Shown here: positions 1 through 6,518 of the stretch, in pieces
Numbering within the stretch: the stretch's first letter is position 1
Layout of the letters: every line of letters begins with the position of its first letter
Assembly (NCBI GenBank): GCA_050010535.1
Contig: JBEKKT010000035.1
Coordinates: forward strand, 1 to 11,225
Length of the DNA stretch: 11,225 nucleotides
Direction: 5' to 3'
DNA from: JAJRAG01 sp050010535
GTDB taxonomy: Archaea; Thermoplasmatota; Thermoplasmata; Methanomassiliicoccales; JACIVX01
The notes under the pieces: generated by a model
Told to the model about the DNA's origin: nothing
The model's input: the letters and a program-made list of their open reading frames with translations, nothing else
Database searches by the model: none
Translations under genes and position numbers: made by a program

Positions 1-585
1 CGACCCGATACCCGCCACGTTGACCTCGAGGAACTTGCCTAGCGCGGAGATGGGATCGATGCCTGGAATCATCGCCAGAGCGATGATGATGACGATGATC
101 GACCCGACTATGTATACGACATAGCTCAGGGACAGACTCGTAAACTCGATGGCACTTGTGTGAAGCGTCTCCCCAGTCGTCGACCTTATCCTCGCCCTCC
201 TCGCAAGCCTGCGAAGGATCCTGACGATGAGCATCACCACAAGGATGACGATTATGATCAGGATGATATCTAGGATGTATCCGATAAGACTCTCCCACAC
301 GTTTTCCCTGAAGTAGGGCGATATGAGGGAAGCGACGTAAATTGCGGAAAACGCAAGTACGATTATGATGACAGCCTTGACGACATGACCGAGGAACTCG
401 ACAACGTCAGAATCCAGATACTTGCCCTCTCTCCTCTTCAGCTTCTCGAAATGCTTCGAGACGTATGACCAGACATATAGGGAGATGGTGAACAGTGCGA
501 TGATCGCCAGAATGGCCCAGCCATAGTCAAGCATCCACTGAGTGTCTCCTATCGCCAGTGAGGTGCCGCTCAGCAAGGCATCCAT
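1..585 (-). CDS. MscS-like mechanosensitive channel, N-terminal part (runs off window)
   Basis: An open frame of 195 codons begins with ATG at 585 and leaves the window at its left edge without a stop. The translation is a multi-helix membrane protein. Hydrophobic segments lie at about residues 24-39, 71-89, 101-123 and 154-173. Basic loops follow the first helix (residues 44-55, KHFEKLKRREGK) and the third (residues 122-134, RILRRLARRARIR). Layout, helix spacing and the final stretch leading into a Gly/Ala-containing segment resemble the N-terminal half of small-conductance mechanosensitive channels, which release solutes during osmotic downshock. The diagnostic pore helix and beta domain would lie outside the window, so the family call is inference; another polytopic membrane protein is possible. 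The start is supported by a TATA-like element about 23 bases upstream and no convincing ribosome binding site, which fits a leaderless transcript. Confidence 0.55.
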   Translation of the reverse strand, partial: MDALLSGTSLAIGDTQWMLDYGWAILAIIALFTISLYVWSYVSKHFEKLKRREGKYLDSDVVEFLGHVVKAVIIIVLAFSAIYVASLISPYFRENVWESLIGYILDIILIIIVILVVMLIVRILRRLARRARIRSTTGETLHTSAIEFTSLSLSYVVYIVGSIIVIIIALAMIPGIDPISALGKFLEVNVAGIGS

Positions 586-602
586 ATCGCAGAGTATCAG
601 CG

Positions 603-613
603 AATAATATTAA
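603..613 (-). promoter_or_regulatory. TATA box for the MscS-like gene
   Basis: On the minus strand the sequence reads TTAATATTATT just upstream of the ATG at 585. Its centre lies about 23-25 bases from the start codon, the spacing expected if transcription begins at or near the ATG. Assigned by position and composition only. Confidence 0.4.
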
Positions 614-971
614 GAAACTTGGGGAACGGTGAAGAGTGGCCCTGCGAGATCCCCCGCCGCCCCATCAATAAGGTTTCACAGATGCAGTCTTTGGATATCC
701 ATGCGTCGCGAGTTTGTCCGAGTCAATACCGAACACGAGAGGCAGCGACGCTCAAGGTATTGCCAATATGCAGACCCCGAAGTCGACTTGCAAGAATCGT
801 CAGACTCCTCGATGATGATTGATCCAAGGAAACGCTTGCTCCCTGTCATCATGGAGTGCTATCTGAAATTGCACAAAAATTGCACAAAAAACGTTAGAGT
901 TAATTGCAGAATATTAATGACAATATTGACTGAGGCCAGATAGGTGATCCTTGTCGTGCGAACGGGGAGAC
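614..971. other. Gene-poor intergenic stretch
   Basis: This stretch separates the 3' end of the TrmB-like gene from the 5' end of the channel gene. Short open frames exist on both strands (for example 629-943 plus, and a 58-codon minus frame starting near 852), but none has a protein-like composition, a good ribosome binding site or a recognisable motif. No tRNA cloverleaf was seen. The only structured element is the T-rich tandem repeat near 866-890. Confidence 0.5.
866..890 (-). terminator. Tandem 11-bp repeat forming two oligo-T tracts; candidate terminator of the TrmB-like gene
   Basis: The plus strand carries two perfect adjacent copies of AAATTGCACAA (866-876 and 877-887) followed by more A. 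On the minus strand, the strand of the upstream trmB-like gene, this reads as successive T runs separated by GTGCAA. Archaeal intrinsic termination relies on oligo-T tracts in the non-template strand, and this lies about 80 bases past the stop at 972. The 11-bp period is also about one helical turn, so a protein-binding site is an alternative. Confidence 0.4.
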
Positions 972-1715
972 TCACTTGTCCGTCTTCTCTAGAACCGTCA
1001 TCATGAAGCCCTCAAGATGCCCCGTCAGAAAGAGGTTGTCGCTGAACCCGCAGACTGAAAGATCAGGGGAGGCGATTAAAGCCATCTCTCCATCCCCAAT
1101 CACATCCGTTGCGATCAGATCGGTTTTTCTGTAGACCTTCGTGCAGGCCGGTACTTTCACAAAGGGCTCCGCGACCACGAGGACCTCCACGCCCCTCTTC
1201 ACCGCATCTTTGAACCTCTGCGAGTGTGCTACCCGGACGGCTTGCATCTGAGATGTCGATATAAGAAACCGCCGCCTGGAAGCTTCCAGGATCTCCCCAA
1301 TTTTCGACAGCACGCGCTCCCTGCCAGAGATCGTGAATACTAGCTGAGGAATGCCTTTCTCGCTCAGCATGCCCCTGACAGATTCAAGCTTGTTGAAGGC
1401 ATCCTTGATATCCTCAACGATCCTCCCCTTGATCTCCTCGGTCGGGAGCGAGTGGAACATTGCAGGGCGACCTTCGCTCATGTCCACGAAGCCCTTCTCC
1501 CTCAGTGACTGCAGCGCCTTGTAAGCGGACGTGCGCGGGATTTCCGCTATGCTCGCCACCTCGTCCGCAGTGGCGTGCTGCTGAACAATCAGACCGACGT
1601 ACGCTTTCGCCTCGTATTCGGACATGCCAATCTTTCGTAGCATCCCTGAAATCTTTCGATACTCTTCATCGATCCCTTTCAAGTCCAGTCTAAGTACATC
1701 GGTCAAATCCATCAT
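972..1715 (-). CDS. TrmB-family transcriptional regulator, divergent from the lipid operon
   Basis: This 247-residue protein has the TrmB architecture: a winged helix-turn-helix at about residues 24-92 (GMSEYEAKAYVGLI, then IPRTSAYKALQSLREKGFV), a charged helical linker at about 93-120, and a C-terminal alpha/beta domain (about 123-247) resembling the phospholipase D-like effector or dimer region of TrmB proteins. Family members bind DNA as dimers and often respond to small ligands; no ligand can be read here. The frame stays open upstream to 1772, but the ATG pair at 1715/1712 is preferred: a TATA-like TTTAATAG lies near 1744-1751 and GGTGAT lies 13 bases upstream. The gene is divergent from the Tes-ferredoxin-reductase operon across about 70 bases, so it is the obvious candidate regulator of that operon and of itself. 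This link is inference. Confidence 0.8.
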   Translation of the reverse strand: MMDLTDVLRLDLKGIDEEYRKISGMLRKIGMSEYEAKAYVGLIVQQHATADEVASIAEIPRTSAYKALQSLREKGFVDMSEGRPAMFHSLPTEEIKGRIVEDIKDAFNKLESVRGMLSEKGIPQLVFTISGRERVLSKIGEILEASRRRFLISTSQMQAVRVAHSQRFKDAVKRGVEVLVVAEPFVKVPACTKVYRKTDLIATDVIGDGEMALIASPDLSVCGFSDNLFLTGHLEGFMMTVLEKTDK

Positions 1716-1740
1716 ATCATTTGTAGCTATCACCGCGACA

Positions 1741-1767
1741 TAACTATTAAATGATTGCTTGCGCAAT
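1741..1767. promoter_or_regulatory. Shared divergent promoter and palindrome between the TrmB-like gene and the tes operon
   Basis: The A+T-rich core ACTATTAAAT (1743-1752) can act as a TATA box in both directions: minus strand for the regulator start at 1715, plus strand for a transcript beginning near 1775. Immediately beside it is an inverted repeat ATTGC-TTGC-GCAAT (1754-1767), which contains the perfect palindrome TTGCGCAA (1759-1766). Placement downstream of the plus-strand TATA and upstream of the minus-strand TATA makes it a plausible operator. Binding by the adjacent TrmB-like protein is untested. Confidence 0.45.
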
Positions 1768-1787
1768 GCCAACGTCGGTGTATCCGA

Positions 1788-3296
1788 TTGTTAGCCAAGC
1801 ATAGCGCCCTCCCGAAAGGGCTTCCGAAGACGACCGAGTCGATTTGCCCTGAATGCAGGAAGATCATCTCGGCAACGATATTCCAGTCGGGCGAGAAGGT
1901 CTTGATGGAGAAGACATGTCCTGAGCATGGCAAATTCACTGATGTATACTGGTCCGACGCCGAACTGTACCTCAAAGCAGAGAATTTCGCATACGACGGT
2001 GTCGGCGTCACGAACCCTCTAATAAGGGGCGCGAAGGTCTGCCCGAACGAATGCGGGCTCTGCGATCTTCACCTCAGCCATACCTCGCTAGCCAACGTCG
2101 ACCTGACCAACAGGTGCAACCTGAAGTGCCCGATCTGCTTCGCGAATGCCAACGCAGCAGGATATGTCTACGAGCCTTCATACGAGGAAATTGTAGCGAT
2201 GTTGGAGAACCTGAGGAACGAGAGACCGGTGCCATGCCCAGCGGTGCAGTTCTCAGGGGGAGAACCGACGATACATCCGAGGTTCATCGACGTCATAAAG
2301 AAGGCAAAGGAGCTCGGGTTCGCTCAAATACAAATCGCGACGAACGGCATCAAAATCGCCCAGGAAGAGGGGTTCATCCAGAAGGCGGCGGAGGCCGGCC
2401 TCAATACGATATACCTTCAGTTCGACGGCCTCAGGGAGGACATCTACGTGTCCACGCGGGGGAAACCACTCCTGGAGATCAAGATGAAAGCGATCGAGAA
2501 AGTTAGGAAGCTGGAGAAACCCCCGTCGATCGTCCTCGTCCCCACGATAGTCCGGGGAGTGAACGACGACCAGGTCGGTCCCATACTGAAATTCGCTATC
2601 GAGAATGCTGATGCAATCAGAGGCGTCAATTTTCAGCCCGTGGCCTTCACCGGCAGGATAAGCAAAGAAGAGATCGAGAAGCAGACCGGCTACGCGACGA
2701 AAGAGGACTGGTATCCCGTCCCTACGGTCGTACCAATCTCCACACTCGTGTCCGCACTGGTCGATCTCCCTAAGGTCACTTTCACCGCGCATCCACACTG
2801 CGGCCTTGCCACCTACCTTTTCGTGCAGGACGTGAACAATGTCATCCCACTGACGAGATTCGTCGATGTCGAGCCATTGTTCGCTGAGTTGTACAAGCTT
2901 TCCGAGAAGGCGGAGAAGTCGAAGTTGAAGTTCCCGGCCAAGGTCAAGGCAATGAACATCTTGAGGAAGTACATCCACAAGGAGAAGGCGCCTAAAGGTC
3001 TAGATCTCATCAAGTTCCTGAAGATGATGGAAACGGTATTTGGCGACTCGACCAAGGAAGGATTGGCACAGTTCTCCTGGAGGATGATGTTCATCGGAGG
3101 GATGCACTTTCAGGATGCGTACAACTACGACATCGAGAGGGTCAAGAGATGCGTAATCCACTACGCCGTCCCGGACGGAAGAATCATCCCGTTCTGCGCC
3201 TATAACGGCGGTCCCACTTACAGAGAGGAAGTGGAGAAGAAGTTCTCCGTTCCCCTCGAAGATTGGAGGAGGACGAAGGGGGCGGAGTTCACCTAG
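1788..3296 (+). CDS. tes: Radical SAM tetraether lipid synthase (Tes)
   Basis: This 502-residue protein matches the archaeal family that joins two archaeol-type chains through a C-C bond between biphytanyl methyl carbons, making macrocyclic archaeol and tetraether (GDGT) lipids; MJ0619 and MA_1486 are members. Visible features in order: an N-terminal metal site CPEC (20-23) with C44 in TCPEHGKF; an extra cysteine cluster C85/C89/C92; the radical SAM motif CNLKCPIC (C110, C114, C117) for the catalytic [4Fe-4S] cluster; a GGE SAM-binding motif (157-159); C338 in HPHCG; and C455 and C470 near the C-terminus. Length fits the family. The frame is open from TTG 1755, but TTG at 1788 is preferred because GGTG lies at 1777-1780 and family proteins begin shortly before the first CxxC. 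It is followed after 2 bases by the ferredoxin gene. A related radical SAM enzyme is the only real alternative. Confidence 0.88.
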   Translation: MLAKHSALPKGLPKTTESICPECRKIISATIFQSGEKVLMEKTCPEHGKFTDVYWSDAELYLKAENFAYDGVGVTNPLIRGAKVCPNECGLCDLHLSHTSLANVDLTNRCNLKCPICFANANAAGYVYEPSYEEIVAMLENLRNERPVPCPAVQFSGGEPTIHPRFIDVIKKAKELGFAQIQIATNGIKIAQEEGFIQKAAEAGLNTIYLQFDGLREDIYVSTRGKPLLEIKMKAIEKVRKLEKPPSIVLVPTIVRGVNDDQVGPILKFAIENADAIRGVNFQPVAFTGRISKEEIEKQTGYATKEDWYPVPTVVPISTLVSALVDLPKVTFTAHPHCGLATYLFVQDVNNVIPLTRFVDVEPLFAELYKLSEKAEKSKLKFPAKVKAMNILRKYIHKEKAPKGLDLIKFLKMMETVFGDSTKEGLAQFSWRMMFIGGMHFQDAYNYDIERVKRCVIHYAVPDGRIIPFCAYNGGPTYREEVEKKFSVPLEDWRRTKGAEFT

Positions 3297-3298
3297 AG

Positions 3299-3481
3299 GT
3301 GATCGAGATAATAGTCACGGTCGAGAAGTGCATGCACTGCGGTGCCTGCGTCGGGACTTGCCCTGCGAATGCCATCTACCTCAACGACGTCGTCCTTGAG
3401 TTCAACTCTGACTGCAACAGATGCGGTCGATGCATCAGAATCTGTCCTGTCGGAGCACTGAAGTTGGAGGCGAAGACATGA
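3299..3481 (+). CDS. 2[4Fe-4S] ferredoxin of the lipid operon
   Basis: A 60-residue ferredoxin with two classical cluster motifs, CMHCGACVGTCP (C11, C14, C17, C21) and CNRCGRCIRICP (C39, C42, C45, C49). These give two low-potential [4Fe-4S] clusters. It starts with GTG 2 bases after the tes stop, with a GGCGGAG sequence upstream at 3281-3287, and its TGA overlaps the ATG of the reductase gene (ATGA, 3478-3481), so translation is probably coupled. In Methanosarcina acetivorans a ferredoxin next to geranylgeranyl reductase is needed for full reduction of archaeal lipids in a heterologous host. By analogy this protein is the likely electron donor to the reductase, and possibly to the radical SAM enzyme. 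That electron path is inference. Confidence 0.85.
   Translation: MIEIIVTVEKCMHCGACVGTCPANAIYLNDVVLEFNSDCNRCGRCIRICPVGALKLEAKT
3466..3470 (+). promoter_or_regulatory. Ribosome binding site fixing the reductase start
   Basis: GGAGG lies 7 bases before the ATG at 3478, inside the end of the ferredoxin gene. This decides the start of the reductase, whose frame is otherwise open further upstream to 3421. Confidence 0.7.
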
Positions 3482-4665
3482 AAGTCGAATACGATGTCGT
3501 CGTTGTCGGTGCAGGTCCTGCCGGCAGCATGACCGCGAAGCACGCCTCGCTCAACGGAGCGAAGGTACTGATGATAGAAAAGAGGCAGGAGATCGGCTCA
3601 CCCGTGAGATGCGGAGAGGGGATCTCGAGGACCTCCTTAGACGAGGTCGGTATCACCCCGGACAAGAAGTGGATCGCGACCGAGGTCGACGGCGCAATCA
3701 TCGTATCACCGAGCGGGCACAAGTTTGTCATCAACGAGAAGCAGGCTGGGAACGAGGTCGGAATGGTTGTGGAGAGAGACATGTTCGACAAGGCGCTGGC
3801 TGCGGACGCGGCGAAGGCTGGTGCGGAGATCATGTTGAAGACCTCTGCGGTCGGACTGATCAAGGATGGGGGTAGGCTCAAGGGAGTGAAGGCCGTCTCC
3901 TACGGCAAAACGATAGATATCATGGCTGGATGCGTTGTCGGCGCTGACGGCTATGAATCACAGGTAGGAAGGTGGGCCGGGATCGACACTACCCTGAAGC
4001 CGAGCGACATCACCTCATGCTTTCAATACAGACTGACGAACATCAAACACAACCCCAGATACTGCGAGTTCATCATAGGGAGTGCCGCTCCGGGTGGATA
4101 CGTCTGGATATTCCCAAAGGATAATCTCACCGCGAACGTCGGGATCGGCGTCCTGCTATCGAAACTGAAGAAGCCCGGGCAGGTCAAGGGCTACCTAGAC
4201 AAGTTCATACAGAAGGACGAGAGACTGAGTAACGGTCAGCCATTGGACTCTGTCAGCGGTGCTGTTTCGGTCTCGCCTCCGGTCGAGAGGGCCATCACGG
4301 ACGGCTTGCTCCTCGTCGGGGACGCGGCCCGAGTCATAGACCCGATCACTGGCGGTGGAATAGCGAACGGCTGCATAACCGGTATGTACGCAGGAAAGGT
4401 ACTCGGTAAGGCAGCTCAGGCTGGGGATTTCAGCTCGGCGGTCCTGGAGGAATACGAGAGGCTCTGGAGGGACAAGCTGGAGAACAATCTCTGGCGAAAC
4501 TGGATGGCAAAAGAGAAGCTCATCACCCTGTCGGACAAGAGCCTCGACGACGTGGTCCAGACGCTTTCCGAGTCGGGCATAGACAAGCTGTCGGTCCACA
4601 ACATCCTGAAGGTCATGAGGGACAAGCACCCAGACCTTGTGAAGGAATTCGAAGAGATGATCTAG
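3478..4665 (+). CDS. Digeranylgeranylglycerophospholipid reductase (geranylgeranyl reductase family)
   Basis: This 395-residue flavoprotein saturates the double bonds of geranylgeranyl chains on archaeal glycerol ether lipids, acting at the membrane surface. Visible features: an N-terminal Rossmann dinucleotide site VVVGAGPAG (8-16) followed by E34 at the end of the second strand; PVRCGEG (42-48) with the family's conserved cysteine C45; ADGYESQVGRW (156-166); the chain-binding motif GGYVWIFPK (206-214); and the second FAD motif GDAARVIDPITGGGI (281-295). The C-terminal part (about 320-395) is helical and acidic. Length is normal. It is the last gene of the operon and its ATG overlaps the ferredoxin stop. 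Members differ in how completely they reduce their substrate; the neighbouring ferredoxin suggests full reduction, but that is inference. Confidence 0.9.
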   Translation: MKVEYDVVVVGAGPAGSMTAKHASLNGAKVLMIEKRQEIGSPVRCGEGISRTSLDEVGITPDKKWIATEVDGAIIVSPSGHKFVINEKQAGNEVGMVVERDMFDKALAADAAKAGAEIMLKTSAVGLIKDGGRLKGVKAVSYGKTIDIMAGCVVGADGYESQVGRWAGIDTTLKPSDITSCFQYRLTNIKHNPRYCEFIIGSAAPGGYVWIFPKDNLTANVGIGVLLSKLKKPGQVKGYLDKFIQKDERLSNGQPLDSVSGAVSVSPPVERAITDGLLLVGDAARVIDPITGGGIANGCITGMYAGKVLGKAAQAGDFSSAVLEEYERLWRDKLENNLWRNWMAKEKLITLSDKSLDDVVQTLSESGIDKLSVHNILKVMRDKHPDLVKEFEEMI

Positions 4666-4683
4666 GGAACAGCACGGGAATCA

Positions 4684-5613
4684 TCAGCTCGCCTCTATCG
4701 TGACCCCTTTCGCTCCAGTACGCACAACGATCGGCGTGCCACCCCTTTTCTTGATTGCCTCGCAGACATCCTTCGCACGGTCCGTGAGGGCTATCATACT
4801 CCCTCCCCCGCCGGCTCCAGTCAGCTTTGCGCCGTACGAATATGGAAGGGAGACTTCGACAAGCCTATCGATCTCCGGGGAGGAGACCCCAAGTATCGCG
4901 AGTAACTTTTGATTCCTTGTCATCAGTTCTCCAAGGGCGACCTTGTCCCCCGCCCTCAACTTGCTCAGCCCTTCTAGGGTCAACGAGCCGATTTCTTCTA
5001 TCATATCCTTTCCGAACTTGCTTCGGTCAGCGAAGTTCTTGACCTTCGCGACGAGCGGACCGGTGTGAGCTACCACGCCCGTGTGTCCGACGACTATTTC
5101 CATCTCGGGGACTGCGCAATGGTGGACGAACCATCTCCTCGTGTCCCTCCTAATCTCCCAGAGCAGATTCGCTCCAGGGGACTTGTCGACGAAGACCCCG
5201 TGGCCGTGAGCGCAGGTCGATGTGTCGACGGGGCTGGCCCTTCCCTGCACCTCTGACTCGACCTCGAAGCCGTTGCCGGCTACATACTGCTCGGAGAACC
5301 GTCCACTCATCTTTGAAAGGGCTGCCAGTACAGCCACGGTAACCGCCGCGGACGACCCCAGACCGGAGCTCGAAGGCAACTCCGAAGTTATGTCGATCGC
5401 TACCGGGTCCGATCCCCACACCTTCTTCACTGAAGAGAAGACGTAGGAATGATACCGCTGGGTCAACACCTCCCCGTTCACGGAAAAGGCATGGGATGGG
5501 TTGATTTTGCATCTGATTCGGAGATCGATCGCCAAGGCGATCGCCGGCTGACCGAAGACGACGGCGTGCTCTCCCATCAATATTAGCTTGCCGGGCGCGG
5601 AAGAGGAAACCAT
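4684..5613 (-). CDS. mvk: Mevalonate kinase (GHMP kinase superfamily)
   Basis: This 309-residue protein phosphorylates mevalonate with ATP, feeding isopentenyl diphosphate synthesis for archaeal lipids. All three GHMP motifs are present: motif 1 PGKLILMGEHAVVFG (7-21, K9), motif 2 ELPSSSGLGSSAA (78-90) as the ATP-binding loop, and motif 3 KLTGAGGGGS (263-272). D130 in ASPVDTST matches the catalytic aspartate. Length fits archaeal mevalonate kinases. The frame stays open 160 codons upstream, but ATG 5613 is preferred because the protein begins just before motif 1 and a TATA element lies about 29 bases upstream. It converges with the reductase gene, leaving only 18 bases between stops. The sequence does not look like the mevalonate 3-kinases of Thermoplasma, so the usual 5-phosphorylation is expected; this is inference. 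Confidence 0.88.
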   Translation of the reverse strand: MVSSSAPGKLILMGEHAVVFGQPAIALAIDLRIRCKINPSHAFSVNGEVLTQRYHSYVFSSVKKVWGSDPVAIDITSELPSSSGLGSSAAVTVAVLAALSKMSGRFSEQYVAGNGFEVESEVQGRASPVDTSTCAHGHGVFVDKSPGANLLWEIRRDTRRWFVHHCAVPEMEIVVGHTGVVAHTGPLVAKVKNFADRSKFGKDMIEEIGSLTLEGLSKLRAGDKVALGELMTRNQKLLAILGVSSPEIDRLVEVSLPYSYGAKLTGAGGGGSMIALTDRAKDVCEAIKKRGGTPIVVRTGAKGVTIEAS

Positions 5614-5637
5614 CCAGACATCGATGCACTTTCCTGG

Positions 5638-5647
5638 ATTAAACCGT
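5638..5647 (-). promoter_or_regulatory. TATA box for mevalonate kinase
   Basis: The minus strand reads GGTTTAATCC, centred about 29 bases before the ATG at 5613, and no good ribosome binding site precedes that ATG. This fits a leaderless transcript and supports the short start for the kinase over the upstream-extended frame. Confidence 0.5.
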
Positions 5648-5715
5648 TTCTCCCTTCTCGGCGCTGGTGTGCCTTCCTTCGCGGCTCTGATCTCTTCCTC
5701 TGAGAAGGGCCGTAC

Positions 5716-5939
5716 GTCATGAACCGCTTCATGCCGAAGCGGTCGACCATCACCTCGGTTGGGGCGTCGAGAAGAAGCCTTGCTATCCCGAACCCGAAGA
5801 TCAGTGCTCCCACAATGAATTGAAAAACGTCGAACCTCAGCGCGTAGAGCGGAGGTATCGGGGAGACGAGCGACATGCCAAACATCACGAAGTACGCCGC
5901 TACTGAAAAAACCAGAGTGCATCGCACCTCGCGATTCAT
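5716..5939 (-). pseudogene. MFS transporter remnant (first two transmembrane helices only)
   Basis: From ATG 5939 the first ~74 residues look like the start of a major facilitator superfamily transporter: helix 1 (about residues 8-30, VFSVAAYFVMFGMSLVSPI), helix 2 (about 39-58, FQFIVGALIFGFGIARLLL) and the loop motif DRFGMKRF (69-76 region), a form of the conserved motif A between helices 2 and 3. After that the translation turns hydrophilic and unlike MFS, with ten or more helices missing. The frame itself runs on to 5583, into the mevalonate kinase gene. A possible TATA (AAAATACTC, near 5968) sits about 29 bases upstream of the start. It is best read as a gene truncated by deletion; an assembly error at about 5715 is the alternative. 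Confidence 0.65.
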
Positions 5940-5983
5940 GTCGGTCGCCCAAATCGTCGGAGAGTATTTTCCCGTTCACTCCT

Positions 5984-6505
5984 TCATAGGTTATGCTTTG
6001 CAGCTGCTTCTTCCACCGCGACGTTCGGGGTCTTCCCTCCGAGATCCTTCCTCGGCGAGTTCCACCAAATCTCTTCGAACTCGACCACGGCATCGTTCAG
6101 CTTCTCCTCGTCCTTGAACTTCGTTCCCTTCGCCGCGGCGAAGTCGTCCTGGAACTGTTGCAGCAGGTCCACGTTGAACTGCTGGTTCACAACCGTCACG
6201 GCAAGATAGTCGTCAAGATTCCTTGCGAACAGCACGGACAGATCCTCCGGCATGATGTCCATAATCATGTCGAGAAGCGCGTTCGAGAGTGTCAGGAACA
6301 TCAACTCCCGCTTCGAGTCCTCCGGTAGGTCCTCTTCGCTTATCACCGAGGCCAGGCTCGAATACCACACGTCCCTCAGAACGTAGGATCGAGAGGGATT
6401 CTTCCCAAACAGAGCATCCTCGATGGTGACCTCGTCCGCTTCGTCCTTCGGAGCGATCTTCTTCCCCTTCCTTTTGACCTTCCTTGAGACTTTCTGTTTT
6501 GCCAA
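5984..6505 (-). CDS. Conserved-looking hypothetical protein, lysine-rich N-terminus
   Basis: A 173-residue soluble protein that I do not recognise. Residues 1-21 are strongly basic (KQKVSRKVKRKGKKIAPK), then the chain becomes acidic and probably all-helical, with a long amphipathic segment at about 60-135 (SEEDLPEDSKRELMFLTLSN, then LLDMIMDIMPEDLS) and W47 plus the WW pair near 148. The basic tail could contact nucleic acid or the ribosome, but nothing proves this. It starts with TTG (6505) preceded by a strong GGAGG with 8-base spacing, and that site overlaps the stop of the degraded gene upstream, so it was once the downstream gene of that operon. Unlike its neighbours it is intact and has normal coding composition. 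Confidence 0.7.
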   Translation of the reverse strand: MAKQKVSRKVKRKGKKIAPKDEADEVTIEDALFGKNPSRSYVLRDVWYSSLASVISEEDLPEDSKRELMFLTLSNALLDMIMDIMPEDLSVLFARNLDDYLAVTVVNQQFNVDLLQQFQDDFAAAKGTKFKDEEKLNDAVVEFEEIWWNSPRKDLGGKTPNVAVEEAAAKHNL

Positions 6506-6513
6506 TCCCTCAT

Positions 6514-6518
6514 CCTCC
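6514..6518 (-). promoter_or_regulatory. Ribosome binding site fixing the TTG start at 6505
   Basis: The minus strand reads TAGGAGGATGAGGGATTG. GGAGG lies 8 bases before TTG and overlaps the TAG stop of the upstream remnant. The ATG inside this stretch is out of frame, so TTG is the start. Confidence 0.7.

Noticed and set aside
629..943. A 104-codon plus-strand frame in the left intergenic region
   Set aside because: Composition is unlike protein (many Arg, Ser, Cys and no hydrophobic core), and no motif, promoter or ribosome binding site supports it.
2253..2978. A 241-codon minus-strand frame inside tes
   Set aside because: It is antisense to a gene with full family motifs; long antisense frames are expected in G+C-rich coding DNA.
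5614..6093. N-terminal extension of mevalonate kinase by 160 codons
   Set aside because: The kinase starts normally at 5613 with its own TATA box; the upstream reading overlaps the MFS remnant and the end of another gene. Only the last ~30 codons before 5613 remain interesting.
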